Assembly (NCBI GenBank): GCA_020720345.1
Contig: DYOT01000042.1
Span: 1-8,735, forward strand
Direction: 5' to 3'
DNA length: 8,735 bases
Source: Candidatus Caenarcanum sp.
Lineage (GTDB): Bacteria; Cyanobacteriota; Vampirovibrionia; Gastranaerophilales; UBA9971
Shown: piece by piece, positions 1 to 5,992 of the stretch
Layout: each line of letters begins with the position of its first letter
Numbering within the stretch: position 1 is the first letter of the stretch
Translations under genes and position numbers: made by a program
The notes under the pieces: model-generated
What the model was told of the DNA's origin: nothing
Database searches by the model: none
Seen by the model: the letters and a program-made list of their open reading frames with translations, nothing else

Positions 1-158
1 TTTTGTTGTTTCCATTGTTGCTTAGTCTCTTTCCACTGCCCTTTTGTTGAAGTTGAGCTTGTTGTTGCAGAATCAGTTTCAGCTTTTGAAACAGCAATCA
101 GCCCAAAAGAAGAAATTGCCAAAGATAAAGCTAATGTAGCGATAAAATGTTTTTTCAT
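1..158 (-). CDS. Exported protein with signal peptide, N-terminal part only
   Basis: This is an open frame running off the left edge of the window; 52 codons are visible from ATG at 158. AGGAG at 171-167 sits 8 bases upstream and fixes the start. Residues 1-26 form a classic Sec signal peptide: a KK n-region, a hydrophobic stretch (IATLALSLAISSFGLIAV) and a likely cleavage site after SKA. The mature part begins with a Ser/Thr-rich linker (about residues 28-38). It then shows two copies of a seven-residue unit, QWKETKQ and QWKQQK, so Trp recurs at residues 42 and 49, as expected for an amphipathic helix. The family is not recognised and the product is probably periplasmic or secreted. It is divergent from lpxD, so a role in the envelope is possible but only inferred. 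Confidence 0.75.
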   Translation of the reverse strand, partial: MKKHFIATLALSLAISSFGLIAVSKAETDSATTSSTSTKGQWKETKQQWKQQ

Positions 159-191
159 GTTTAACTCTCCTAAAAAATAGTACTACTAAAA

Positions 192-209
192 AATTTCAGA
201 AATGAAATT
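192..209. promoter_or_regulatory. Inverted repeat in the divergent spacer, possible operator or leader hairpin
   Basis: AATTTCA (192-198) and TGAAATT (203-209) form a perfect 7-base inverted repeat around GAAA. It lies 34-51 bases upstream of the exported-protein start at 158. A weak minus-strand promoter (TTGCTA at 233-228, 17-base spacer, TAATTT at 210-205) would overlap it. It may be an operator or a leader hairpin. In such AT-rich DNA, chance is also plausible. Confidence 0.25.
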
Positions 210-312
210 AATTTGTTTAGATTAGTTTAGCAATTTTTTTAGATTTCTTGAACCCTTTATTAAAATATGGTTATTAAAAGTTACAAAAAATTTACCGAAA
301 AAAGTTTAATTC

Positions 313-341
313 TTGTTTATAGACTTTTTTATGAATAAAAT
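313..341 (+). promoter_or_regulatory. Putative sigma-70 type promoter for the lpxD cluster
   Basis: TTGTTT (313-318) and TAAAAT (336-341) are separated by exactly 17 bases, and each hexamer is close to the -35/-10 consensus. Transcription would start near 348 and leave a leader of about 29 bases before the lpxD ATG at 377. No other promoter candidate this close to the gene is as good. The support is by pattern only. Confidence 0.45.
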
Positions 342-376
342 TAAACTTATGAAGTTATACAGGATAAAATTTTGAC

Positions 377-1498
377 ATGGAAATAACAAGACAGGAATTT
401 AAAAGTTACAAACTTTCTGAAATAAATGAAATTATAGGCGGAATACTTAGCCAAAATGAAAATGATATTGAGATTAAGCGGCTTTCTCCTCCTAAATCAG
501 CTGATGAAAATACTCTTGCGCTAGCTCTTTCAGAAGAAGAAATCGCTAATCTTGCCCAGACCAAAGCCAGAGCAGCAGTTGTTCCACTTGGAGTTTCTCT
601 TGAAAACATTATAACCATAGAAGTCGAAAGACCAAGACTTGCAATGATGAAACTTCTGCATTTGTTTACAATTCCGGTGGATGCCCCAACAGGAATCCAT
701 GAATCAGCGGTAATTCATCCCGAAGCTGTATTAGGAAAAAATGTTTCAGTAGGACCAAACGTTGTAATCGGCAGAGGGACTATTATAGGCGATAATACAA
801 AGCTTGTTGCCAATGTTTATATTGGAAAATTCGTTGAAATAGGGACAAACTGCCTGTTTTATCCAGGTGTAAATATTGGGGACAATGCAATAATCGGAAA
901 TAATGTGATAATACACCATGGAACCAGCATTGCGGCAGACGGATTTAGTTTTGTTACGGAAAGACCTGATTCAGTAGAAACGGCAAGACAGCAAGGCAAA
1001 GTTGAAGGCGATTTTTCGCAGCAAAAAATATTCAAAATCCCTTCTTTGGGTTCTGTAACAATAAGCGATGATGTAGAAATAGGTGCAAATGCCTGTATAG
1101 ATAAAGGAACTGTCGAAAATACCTTTATAGGCAAGGGAACTAAAATTGATAATCTTGTAATGATAGGACACAACTGTAAAGTTGGTGAAAATTGTCTTAT
1201 AGTTTCACAGGTTGGTATCTCTGGCAGCGTTGAAATTGGTGATCGAGTTGTTCTTGCAGGACAAGTAGGTATTGCTGATCATGTAAATATTGGTTCAGAC
1301 TCGATTGTTATGGCTCAATCCGGTGTAAGCAAGAGCTTCCCTGAAAAAAGCATTGTTATGGGCGCACCTGCAGTTTACAGGAAAGAATTTGTTAAACAAA
1401 TAAAAGCGCTTAAAGATGCCTCAAAGTTTATCGCGGAATTCAAACAACTCAAAAAAGAACTTGAAGAGTTTAAAAAAGGTTTTGAAGGACTTCAATAA
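377..1498 (+). CDS. lpxD: UDP-3-O-(3-hydroxyacyl)glucosamine N-acyltransferase LpxD
   Basis: This enzyme does the third step of lipid A synthesis: it adds a second 3-hydroxyacyl chain from acyl-ACP to the 2-amine of UDP-3-O-acyl-glucosamine in the cytosol. It has 373 residues, slightly long for the family. Residues 1-100 match the uridine-binding LpxD N-domain (KLSEINEIIGG, then ENTLALALSEEE). Residues 110-330 are left-handed beta-helix hexapeptide repeats (IGDN, VEIG, IGKG patterns). The catalytic His is H265 in IDNLVMIGHN, matching H239 of E. coli. HHGTSIAADGF (180-190) matches the conserved DGF region. The C-terminus (335-370) is a Lys/Glu-rich helix, as expected for the trimer's ACP-binding end. 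Residues 194-216 look like an insertion relative to E. coli. The start has only AGGA at 361-364, with long spacing (12 bases). The stop overlaps the lpxC start by one base. Confidence 0.95.
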   Translation: MEITRQEFKSYKLSEINEIIGGILSQNENDIEIKRLSPPKSADENTLALALSEEEIANLAQTKARAAVVPLGVSLENIITIEVERPRLAMMKLLHLFTIPVDAPTGIHESAVIHPEAVLGKNVSVGPNVVIGRGTIIGDNTKLVANVYIGKFVEIGTNCLFYPGVNIGDNAIIGNNVIIHHGTSIAADGFSFVTERPDSVETARQQGKVEGDFSQQKIFKIPSLGSVTISDDVEIGANACIDKGTVENTFIGKGTKIDNLVMIGHNCKVGENCLIVSQVGISGSVEIGDRVVLAGQVGIADHVNIGSDSIVMAQSGVSKSFPEKSIVMGAPAVYRKEFVKQIKALKDASKFIAEFKQLKKELEEFKKGFEGLQ

Positions 1499-2307
1499 TG
1501 GCAACTCTTAGCAAAAAAAATACTGTTACAGGACAAACCCTTATGACAGGCAAAGAATGTACTGTAAGCTTTTTCCCATCCAAGGAAAAAGGAATAAGGT
1601 TTTTTGTTCAGGGAAACGAGACCTCTATTCTGGCAAACCCTCTCAACGTTGTCTCTACTGACAATTGTACAGTTCTTGGCAGTGGAGAAGTCAGAGTTAT
1701 GCTTGTTGAACATTTTATGGCAGCCTGTGCATTTTCAGGCGTAACTTCTCTAGATGTTTGCATGTCTATTCCTGAAATGCCAATTCTCGACGGAAGCTCG
1801 TTAAAGTGGTTTGAAATGTTTCAGAAAGCAGGAATTACAGAAGAAAACTATGGCGAATCAATCGAAATTAGTGAACCGATAACATATTCCGATAACAAGA
1901 CGACTCTAGTAGTTATTCCTTCTGATGAATTTAAAATTACATACTGCATTAATTTTGACCATCCTGACCTTAAAAACAGATGGCTAAGTTTTGATTTAAG
2001 CAGCGATAAAAATAATATAATTGAAGCAAGAACATTTGGTTACCTAAAAGACCTTGAAAAATTTCATCAGATGGGGCTTGCTCTGGGTGCTAATGGAAAA
2101 AACACTGTAGGATTAACGGAAGATGGTTATACAACTGAATTAAGATCCCAATACGAGCCTATAAAACATAAAATTCTTGATTTAATCGGCGATTTATATC
2201 TTACAGGTATTAACCCGTTTAGATTAAAAGCTCATATAATAGCAAAAGATGCGGGGCACAAGTCCCATGTTGAGCTAGCTAAGAAATTTACAAATATAGT
2301 TTATTAA
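1498..2307 (+). CDS. lpxC: UDP-3-O-acyl-N-acetylglucosamine deacetylase LpxC
   Basis: This is the zinc-dependent deacetylase for the committed step of lipid A synthesis, removing acetate from UDP-3-O-acyl-GlcNAc. Zinc ligands are visible as H72 (LVEHFMAA), H224 and D228 (HKILDLIGD). E71 is the general base, D232 completes the active site, and H254 in AGHKSH matches E. coli H265. PILDGSS (95-101) and EARTFGY (176-182) are further family signatures. Two things are odd. M16 replaces the almost invariant His of the N-terminal GLHTG motif (here TLMTG). The protein is also short (269 residues against about 305 in E. coli), ending soon after the H254 motif. AAGGA (1485-1489), 8 bases before the ATG, and the TAATG overlap with lpxD support translational coupling. 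Family assignment is secure; the effect of M16 is unknown. Confidence 0.94.
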   Translation: MATLSKKNTVTGQTLMTGKECTVSFFPSKEKGIRFFVQGNETSILANPLNVVSTDNCTVLGSGEVRVMLVEHFMAACAFSGVTSLDVCMSIPEMPILDGSSLKWFEMFQKAGITEENYGESIEISEPITYSDNKTTLVVIPSDEFKITYCINFDHPDLKNRWLSFDLSSDKNNIIEARTFGYLKDLEKFHQMGLALGANGKNTVGLTEDGYTTELRSQYEPIKHKILDLIGDLYLTGINPFRLKAHIIAKDAGHKSHVELAKKFTNIVY

Positions 2308-2319
2308 TGGAGAAAAATA

Positions 2320-2775
2320 ATGACAGAAGAACTTCAAACTCAGGAAAAATTAAGCTTTGACATTATGCAAATTATGGACATTATTCCCCACAGATACCCA
2401 TTTCTGTTGGTGGATAGAATTACCGAATGCGTTCCGGGAAAATACGTCAAAGGATACAAAAACATTTCTATCAATGAAGGTTTATTTAACGGGCATTTCC
2501 CCGGTAATCCCATTTTTCCGGGAGTATTACAGGTTGAAGCTTTAGCACAAATCAGCGCCGGAAGCGTAATGACCATGCCTGCATACAAAGGCAAATTAGC
2601 TTTATTTGCAGGAATTGACGGTGTTAGATTTAAAAGAATCGTAAGACCCGGCGACAAGCTTGATTTTTATTCAGAAATTATAAAAATTAAAGGACCTATA
2701 ATTAAAACTAAATGTACTGCATCGGTTGACGGTCAAATCGCCTGCGAAGCCGAACTTATGTGCGCTGTCCAGTAA
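2320..2775 (+). CDS. fabZ: 3-hydroxyacyl-ACP dehydratase FabZ
   Basis: This hot-dog fold dehydratase converts 3-hydroxyacyl-ACP to trans-2-enoyl-ACP in fatty acid elongation. It has 151 residues, the usual size. IMDIIPHRYPFLLVDRI (18-34) and GHFPGNPIFPGVLQVEALAQ (58-77) are the family signatures; the catalytic pair is H59 and E73. The later block GIDGVRFKRIVRPGDKL (98-114) is also typical. GGAG at 2309-2312 lies 7 bases before the ATG, and only 12 bases separate it from lpxC, so the two are cotranscribed. In many diderms fabZ sits among lpx genes because it draws on the 3-hydroxyacyl-ACP pool that LpxA and LpxD also use. In some lineages it is fused to lpxC; here the two are separate. Confidence 0.96.
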   Translation: MTEELQTQEKLSFDIMQIMDIIPHRYPFLLVDRITECVPGKYVKGYKNISINEGLFNGHFPGNPIFPGVLQVEALAQISAGSVMTMPAYKGKLALFAGIDGVRFKRIVRPGDKLDFYSEIIKIKGPIIKTKCTASVDGQIACEAELMCAVQ

Positions 2776-2782
2776 AAACACT

Positions 2783-2825
2783 ATTGTCATTGCGAGGAAA
2801 CACGCAGTGTTGACGCGGCAATCCA
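2783..2825. repeat. Short palindromic interspersed repeat (TCATTGCGAGG...GCGGCAATCC type)
   Basis: The block begins ATTGTCATTGCGAGG (2783-2797) and ends GCGGCAATCCAG (2815-2825 region). ATTGC (2789-2793) pairs with GCAAT (2818-2822), and inside lies a second perfect hairpin, AACAC (2799-2803) with GTGTT (2807-2811) around GCA. This pair of ends is a widely seen intergenic repeat pattern in many AT-rich bacterial genomes. It is GC-richer than the surrounding DNA, which fits an inserted element. It separates fabZ from lpxA. Multi-copy status cannot be shown from one window. Confidence 0.65.
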
Positions 2826-2833
2826 GTTCATTA

Positions 2834-2871
2834 TTGTAAAGAAATTACAAAGGCATACATGCAAGTATGCT
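2834..2871 (+). promoter_or_regulatory. Two inverted repeats and possible promoter upstream of lpxA
   Basis: TTGTAA (2834-2839) and TTACAA (2845-2850) form a perfect inverted repeat with a 5-base centre. GCATAC (2853-2858) and GTATGC (2865-2870) form a second one with a 6-base centre. TTACAA, a 17-base spacer and TGCTAA (2868-2873) could be a weak promoter overlapping both. They may be operator sites or leader hairpins giving lpxA its own control. All of this is by pattern only. Confidence 0.3.
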
Positions 2872-2899
2872 AAAATTGTCTTATGGTTATTTTTTATTT

Positions 2900-2906
2900 G
2901 GAGGAG
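2900..2906 (+). promoter_or_regulatory. Strong ribosome binding site of lpxA
   Basis: GGAGGAG ends 4 bases before the ATG at 2911. It is the strongest Shine-Dalgarno match in the plus-strand lpx cluster and fixes the lpxA start. It suggests translation of lpxA independent of fabZ. Confidence 0.8.
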
Positions 2907-2910
2907 AAAC

Positions 2911-3714
2911 ATGTCAGCGGAAATACATCCTACAGTGATTATAGACAGCAGTGCAATCATTGAAGAAGGCGTTAAAATACATCCTTATGTTGTTATAGGA
3001 GCGAATACAAAAATTTCCTCCGGTACAGAAATTTTTCCACAGGCATATCTGGAACATTGCGAAATCGGCAAAAATTGTAAAATTTCAAGCGGAGCGGTAA
3101 TAGGAACTCCTCCACAAGATATATCTTATAAAGGCGAACCTACAAAAGTAATAATCGGCGATGGCTGCCTGATAAGAGAGCATGTAACAATAAACAGGGC
3201 TTCCGGCGATGGAAATACTACACAGGTAGGCAATGAATGCATGCTTATGACCGGTGCTCATATTGCCCATAATTGCAAAGTCGGCAATAACGTTGTTATA
3301 GCAAATATAGCACTCATTGCTGGGCATATCACTATTGGGGATTATGCTTTTATCGGCGGCTCAACAGTTTTCCACCAATTTGTAAGGATTGGCGAAATGG
3401 CTATAATTGGTGGTTTCACAGGATCAAGGCAGGACTTGCCTCCTTACGCAAAAATTGACGGCAGACCCGGAAGAGTCGTAGGTATAAATTCCATAGGCTT
3501 AAAGCGCAGGGGCGTAACTCTGGAAGAAAGAACCGTTATTAAAAAAGCGTTTAATTTCCTGTGGTTTTCGGATTTAAATACAAATCAGGCTATAGAAAAA
3601 ATCAGGGAAGAACTGCCCTCTAACAGATATACAGAGAATTTAATAGATTTTATGCTGACCAGCAAGCGAGGCGTTACCAAGCTTTCCGGCAAGCAGGATG
3701 TGGAAATAGATTAA
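2911..3714 (+). CDS. lpxA: UDP-N-acetylglucosamine 3-O-acyltransferase LpxA
   Basis: This enzyme does the first step of lipid A synthesis: it transfers 3-hydroxyacyl from ACP to the 3-OH of UDP-GlcNAc, as a cytosolic trimer. It has 267 residues, close to E. coli (262). Residues 3-185 are hexapeptide beta-helix repeats. IGTPPQDISYKGEPT (64-78) and IREHVTINR (88-96) are LpxA signatures. H117 and H120 in GAHIAHNCKVG match E. coli H122 and catalytic H125. GGFTGSRQDLPPYA (167-180) is followed by GRPGRVVGINSIGLKRRG (184-201) and the C-terminal helical domain. G171 aligns with the E. coli acyl-length position G173, which may mean a longer hydroxyacyl chain is accepted; this is inference. Next on the plus strand there is no lpxB: the neighbouring gene is convergent, with only 4 bases between stop codons. 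Confidence 0.95.
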   Translation: MSAEIHPTVIIDSSAIIEEGVKIHPYVVIGANTKISSGTEIFPQAYLEHCEIGKNCKISSGAVIGTPPQDISYKGEPTKVIIGDGCLIREHVTINRASGDGNTTQVGNECMLMTGAHIAHNCKVGNNVVIANIALIAGHITIGDYAFIGGSTVFHQFVRIGEMAIIGGFTGSRQDLPPYAKIDGRPGRVVGINSIGLKRRGVTLEERTVIKKAFNFLWFSDLNTNQAIEKIREELPSNRYTENLIDFMLTSKRGVTKLSGKQDVEID

Positions 3715-3718
3715 TTAT

Positions 3719-4456
3719 TTACCCAAGACTTAAACCGCAGCAGAGATTAAGCGACTGTCCGGTAATTCCCTGTGCAGAATCGGAGATTAAATAATTTACC
3801 AAATCCGCAATCTCCTGCGGCTCAATCCAACGCTTCTGCGGAATCATTTCCAGCTGCTCGGCTTCGTCAATTTGTCCTGAATCCAAACACTCAACAGTAA
3901 GATTTGTTTTTACCCAGCCGGGATTTATTGTATTGACTGCAATTCCATACTCAGCCAGTTCAAGGGCAAGTGATTTAGAAAGCCCGATTAATCCTGCCTT
4001 GCTCGCAGAATATAAAGAAGCATTGGCTTCGCCAACTGCACCGCTTATAGAGCCAATATTTATAATCCTGCCCCACCGGTTTTGCTTCATTTCCGCCGTT
4101 ACGAGCGTACATAACCTGTAAGGAACTTCAAGATTAAGCTTAATAATTTTTCTGACATCGTCTTCGCTTATTTTTTCAACCGGAGACCATAAATATGCCC
4201 CTGCATTATTAATTAAAACGTCAATACTGCCCATATTTTCATGTGCAGAATTAACAAGCTTTTTAGGAAAATCATTTTCACTTAGACAGCCTGAAAGAAA
4301 ACCTGCCGCATTTATCTTTTTGGAAAGATCTGTAAGCTTTTCTTCATTTCTTCCAGTTAAAAAAAGCTTATGACCTTCATCAGAAAGTTTTTCAGCAATT
4401 TTAGCCCCGATTCCTCCAGAGCTGCCTGTTATCAATATATTTTTGGATTTGTTCAT
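3719..4456 (-). CDS. SDR-family NAD(P)-dependent oxidoreductase, FabG-like
   Basis: This is a classical short-chain dehydrogenase of 245 residues. Visible motifs are TGSSGGIG (10-17, cofactor binding), NNAG (83-86), NIGSISG with catalytic S136, YSASK with Y149 and K153, and NPGWVKT (178-184). R36 in LTGRN suggests NADP(H) preference. The substrate cannot be read from the sequence. It resembles 3-oxoacyl-ACP reductases (FabG) and related sugar or polyol dehydrogenases, so no symbol is given. The Asp usual near residues 58-61 (DV/DL after the third strand) is not evident (SGCLSEND). The gene begins 8 bases after the TPR gene, with no Shine-Dalgarno before the ATG (AATTTTATATG), so it probably relies on translational coupling with that gene. 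It converges on lpxA. Confidence 0.88.
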   Translation of the reverse strand: MNKSKNILITGSSGGIGAKIAEKLSDEGHKLFLTGRNEEKLTDLSKKINAAGFLSGCLSENDFPKKLVNSAHENMGSIDVLINNAGAYLWSPVEKISEDDVRKIIKLNLEVPYRLCTLVTAEMKQNRWGRIINIGSISGAVGEANASLYSASKAGLIGLSKSLALELAEYGIAVNTINPGWVKTNLTVECLDSGQIDEAEQLEMIPQKRWIEPQEIADLVNYLISDSAQGITGQSLNLCCGLSLG

Positions 4457-4464
4457 ATAAAATT

Positions 4465-5316
4465 TTAATTATTGTTGTTATTTTGATAAATATTCATCAT
4501 GTCAGGCATCATCATGCTTGTAACCATTGACTGAATTGTTTCCGGGTCAATTTTTGAGTTACCCTGCCCGTTCTGCATCATCATTAACATTGGCATCATA
4601 CTCATCGGATTACTCTGCTGCATATTTCCGTTTCCACCGCCCATCGAACTCATAAGCATATTCATCTGCATCATTTCAGGGTTCATTTGCATATTTTGCA
4701 TATTTTGCATATATGGATTGTAAGAAGCCGCAGTATTAATTCCCGCTTTTGATAAAGTCTGCATAGCCTGAGCGATTTCTTCCTGAGAAGGAGCAGTTTG
4801 ATTGGAAGATTTTTTATTGCCAGGAGTAAAGTCTTTAATCTGTTCGTATAAATCAGGATTTACTTCCTTATTATCGTTTAAATTTTTAATAACGTTATTA
4901 ATTTTATTTTCCTGAAGCTTTTTAAAGGCTTGATCTGAATAAAAATCTTTCATAAGCTTAACACCGTTATCAACAGGGAAAGGGTCAGTTACAGGTGTTT
5001 CAGGAGTAGGGTTTAAGTTAGTCTTGCCTGTCTGTGCAAAAGTTGCCAGTTGAGAATTCGGCGCTAGCGATATAACGCTGTCATACTCTGCTGAAGCTTT
5101 ATCGCTAGAGCCTATCTGGACATAAGCCATTCCAAGATAATAATGAGCAAGCGCATTTCCGGGATCTACCGCTGTAAGCTCCTGCAAAGCCTGCATTGCG
5201 CCAATATAATTACCGCTTTTATAATATCTTATAGCCTGTCGCAGTTTTGTCGAATCAGCATAAACTGATGAAACAGCGAAAAAAACTATTAATAATGAAA
5301 CAACAAGTTTTTTCAT
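4465..5316 (-). CDS. Exported TPR protein with methionine-rich C-terminal tail
   Basis: Function is not recognised. From the ATG at 5316 the product has 283 residues. This start is preferred over the ATG at 5322 because AAGG (5327-5324) is 7 bases upstream of 5316 but only 1 base from 5322, and it gives an ordinary signal peptide start (MKK). Residues 1-20 are a Sec signal with likely cleavage after VYA. Residues 22-90 contain about two TPR units (AIRYYKSGNYIGAMQALQEL, then ALAHYYLGMAYVQIGSSDKA), suggesting protein-protein contacts. A Pro/Thr linker (102-114) and a helical charged region follow. Residues 203-274 hold 24 Met, with Asn and Gln, and the end is a run of Asn. The protein is probably periplasmic or on the outer membrane. 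It is the first gene of a two-gene unit with the SDR gene. Confidence 0.85.
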   Translation of the reverse strand: MKKLVVSLLIVFFAVSSVYADSTKLRQAIRYYKSGNYIGAMQALQELTAVDPGNALAHYYLGMAYVQIGSSDKASAEYDSVISLAPNSQLATFAQTGKTNLNPTPETPVTDPFPVDNGVKLMKDFYSDQAFKKLQENKINNVIKNLNDNKEVNPDLYEQIKDFTPGNKKSSNQTAPSQEEIAQAMQTLSKAGINTAASYNPYMQNMQNMQMNPEMMQMNMLMSSMGGGNGNMQQSNPMSMMPMLMMMQNGQGNSKIDPETIQSMVTSMMMPDMMNIYQNNNNN

Positions 5317-5352
5317 TCGCATACCTTTTTAGAGACTTCTCCATTATCAATT

Positions 5353-5381
5353 ATATTATATTTTAATAGTTTTCCTGGCAA
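5353..5381 (-). promoter_or_regulatory. Putative promoter of the TPR-SDR unit
   Basis: On the minus strand TTGCCA (5381-5376) is followed after 17 bases by TAATAT (5358-5353). This sits inside TATAATATAAT (5360-5350), which also offers two consensus TATAAT hexamers at less ideal spacing. Transcription would begin near 5346, about 30 bases before the start codon at 5316. Confidence 0.45.
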
Positions 5382-5592
5382 TTTCAACAATTTTAATCTT
5401 TTTAAATGAGTTTTATGTGATTCCGTCATCTTATTAGCCTATACAACAAATATCATACATAAATTAATTTAATATTTATTTTAATTAAACAGTGGCAATC
5501 CTTCGTATCTTTATAAAAATAAGTATTAAAATTTTACTCCTATTTTAATATGAAATCTGCTTACATAAGTATTTTAAAATTTGCACTACTAT

Positions 5593-5636
5593 TATAATGA
5601 TATACATAAATGTCGACTATATTAAATATATATAAT
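5593..5636 (+). promoter_or_regulatory. -10 elements upstream of the XRE regulator gene
   Basis: Two perfect TATAAT hexamers are present at 5593-5598 and 5631-5636. The second would start transcription near 5643, about 20 bases before the gene. Neither has a convincing -35 box at 16-18 bases, so activation by a factor, or chance in AT-rich DNA, must be considered. Confidence 0.35.
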
Positions 5637-5664
5637 AGAGTTAGCGGCAATAAAAAGAGAGAGA

Positions 5665-5907
5665 GTGAGAACGTTGAAAATACGGATTAAAGAAATCGCC
5701 AGAGGAAAAAAAGGCTGGAGTCTCTACAGGCTTGCAAAAGAACTCGGACTCCCTCAGCAAACAGTTTATTCATGGGCAAACGGCAGAACTCAACCATCTT
5801 ATGACAATATGGACAGACTATGTGGAATTATTGGCTGCAAGATTGGCGAGTTATTTGAATCTGAAACTTTTAGCATGGGATTAAATATTGCTGTAAATAG
5901 CGATTAA
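5665..5907 (+). CDS. Small XRE-family helix-turn-helix DNA-binding protein
   Basis: This 80-residue protein is almost entirely one XRE/Cro-type HTH domain. RLAKELGLP (22-30) is helix 2 and the turn; QQTVYSWANGRTQPS (31-45) is the recognition helix with the conserved W and NG. NMDRLCGIIGCKIGELFE (48-65) is the typical last helix and end. The start is uncertain: GTG at 5665 gives 80 residues, and TTG at 5674 gives 77 residues beginning MKIRIKEI. The latter is how many relatives begin, and it has the purine-rich GAGAG at a better distance. The HTH class is clear but its targets are unknown. It stands alone, is divergent from the TPR gene and is closed by an intrinsic terminator, so autoregulation or control of the divergent gene is possible but inferred. 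Confidence 0.85.
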   Translation: MRTLKIRIKEIARGKKGWSLYRLAKELGLPQQTVYSWANGRTQPSYDNMDRLCGIIGCKIGELFESETFSMGLNIAVNSD

Positions 5908-5932
5908 ACGTTACACTAAAACGAGTTTTAAT

Positions 5933-5975
5933 AAAAAGGGCTGTACTGTAAAAATGGACAGTCCTTTTTATTTTT
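5933..5975 (+). terminator. Rho-independent terminator after the XRE gene
   Basis: AAAAAGG (5933-5939) pairs with CCTTTTT (5963-5969). The stem continues through a G-T wobble (5940/5962) and CTGT (5941-5944) with ACAG (5958-5961). This gives about 12 pairs and a 13-base loop, followed by ATTTTT. It separates the regulator gene from the kinase homologue. Confidence 0.85.
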
Positions 5976-5992
5976 GCTATTATAAACTCCTG

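Larger units (their letters stand above)
5323..5664. other. AT-rich divergent intergenic region
   Basis: These 342 bases separate the minus-strand TPR gene from the plus-strand regulator gene. I see no supported coding frame or RNA gene. It holds promoter candidates for both sides. It also has an imperfect direct repeat: 5521-5553 and 5567-5600 both begin AAGTATT, then AAAATTT and CTATTnTAAT-like stretches. This could be paired binding sites or low-complexity drift. Confidence 0.5.

Noticed and set aside
859..1173. Antisense open frames across lpxD, fabZ, the kinase homologue and other genes
   Set aside because: They are shadows of well-identified genes on the other strand or in other frames, with no ribosome binding sites, family motifs or plausible protein composition.
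2836..2848. NtcA-like site (GTA...TAC) upstream of lpxA
   Set aside because: The known site is GTA-N8-TAC. Here the gap is 7 bases, and a nitrogen link for lpxA is not expected.
5490..5500. GGCAATCC as a second copy of the interspersed repeat
   Set aside because: Only the right-hand end is similar. There is no TCATTGCGAGG partner nearby and no palindrome.
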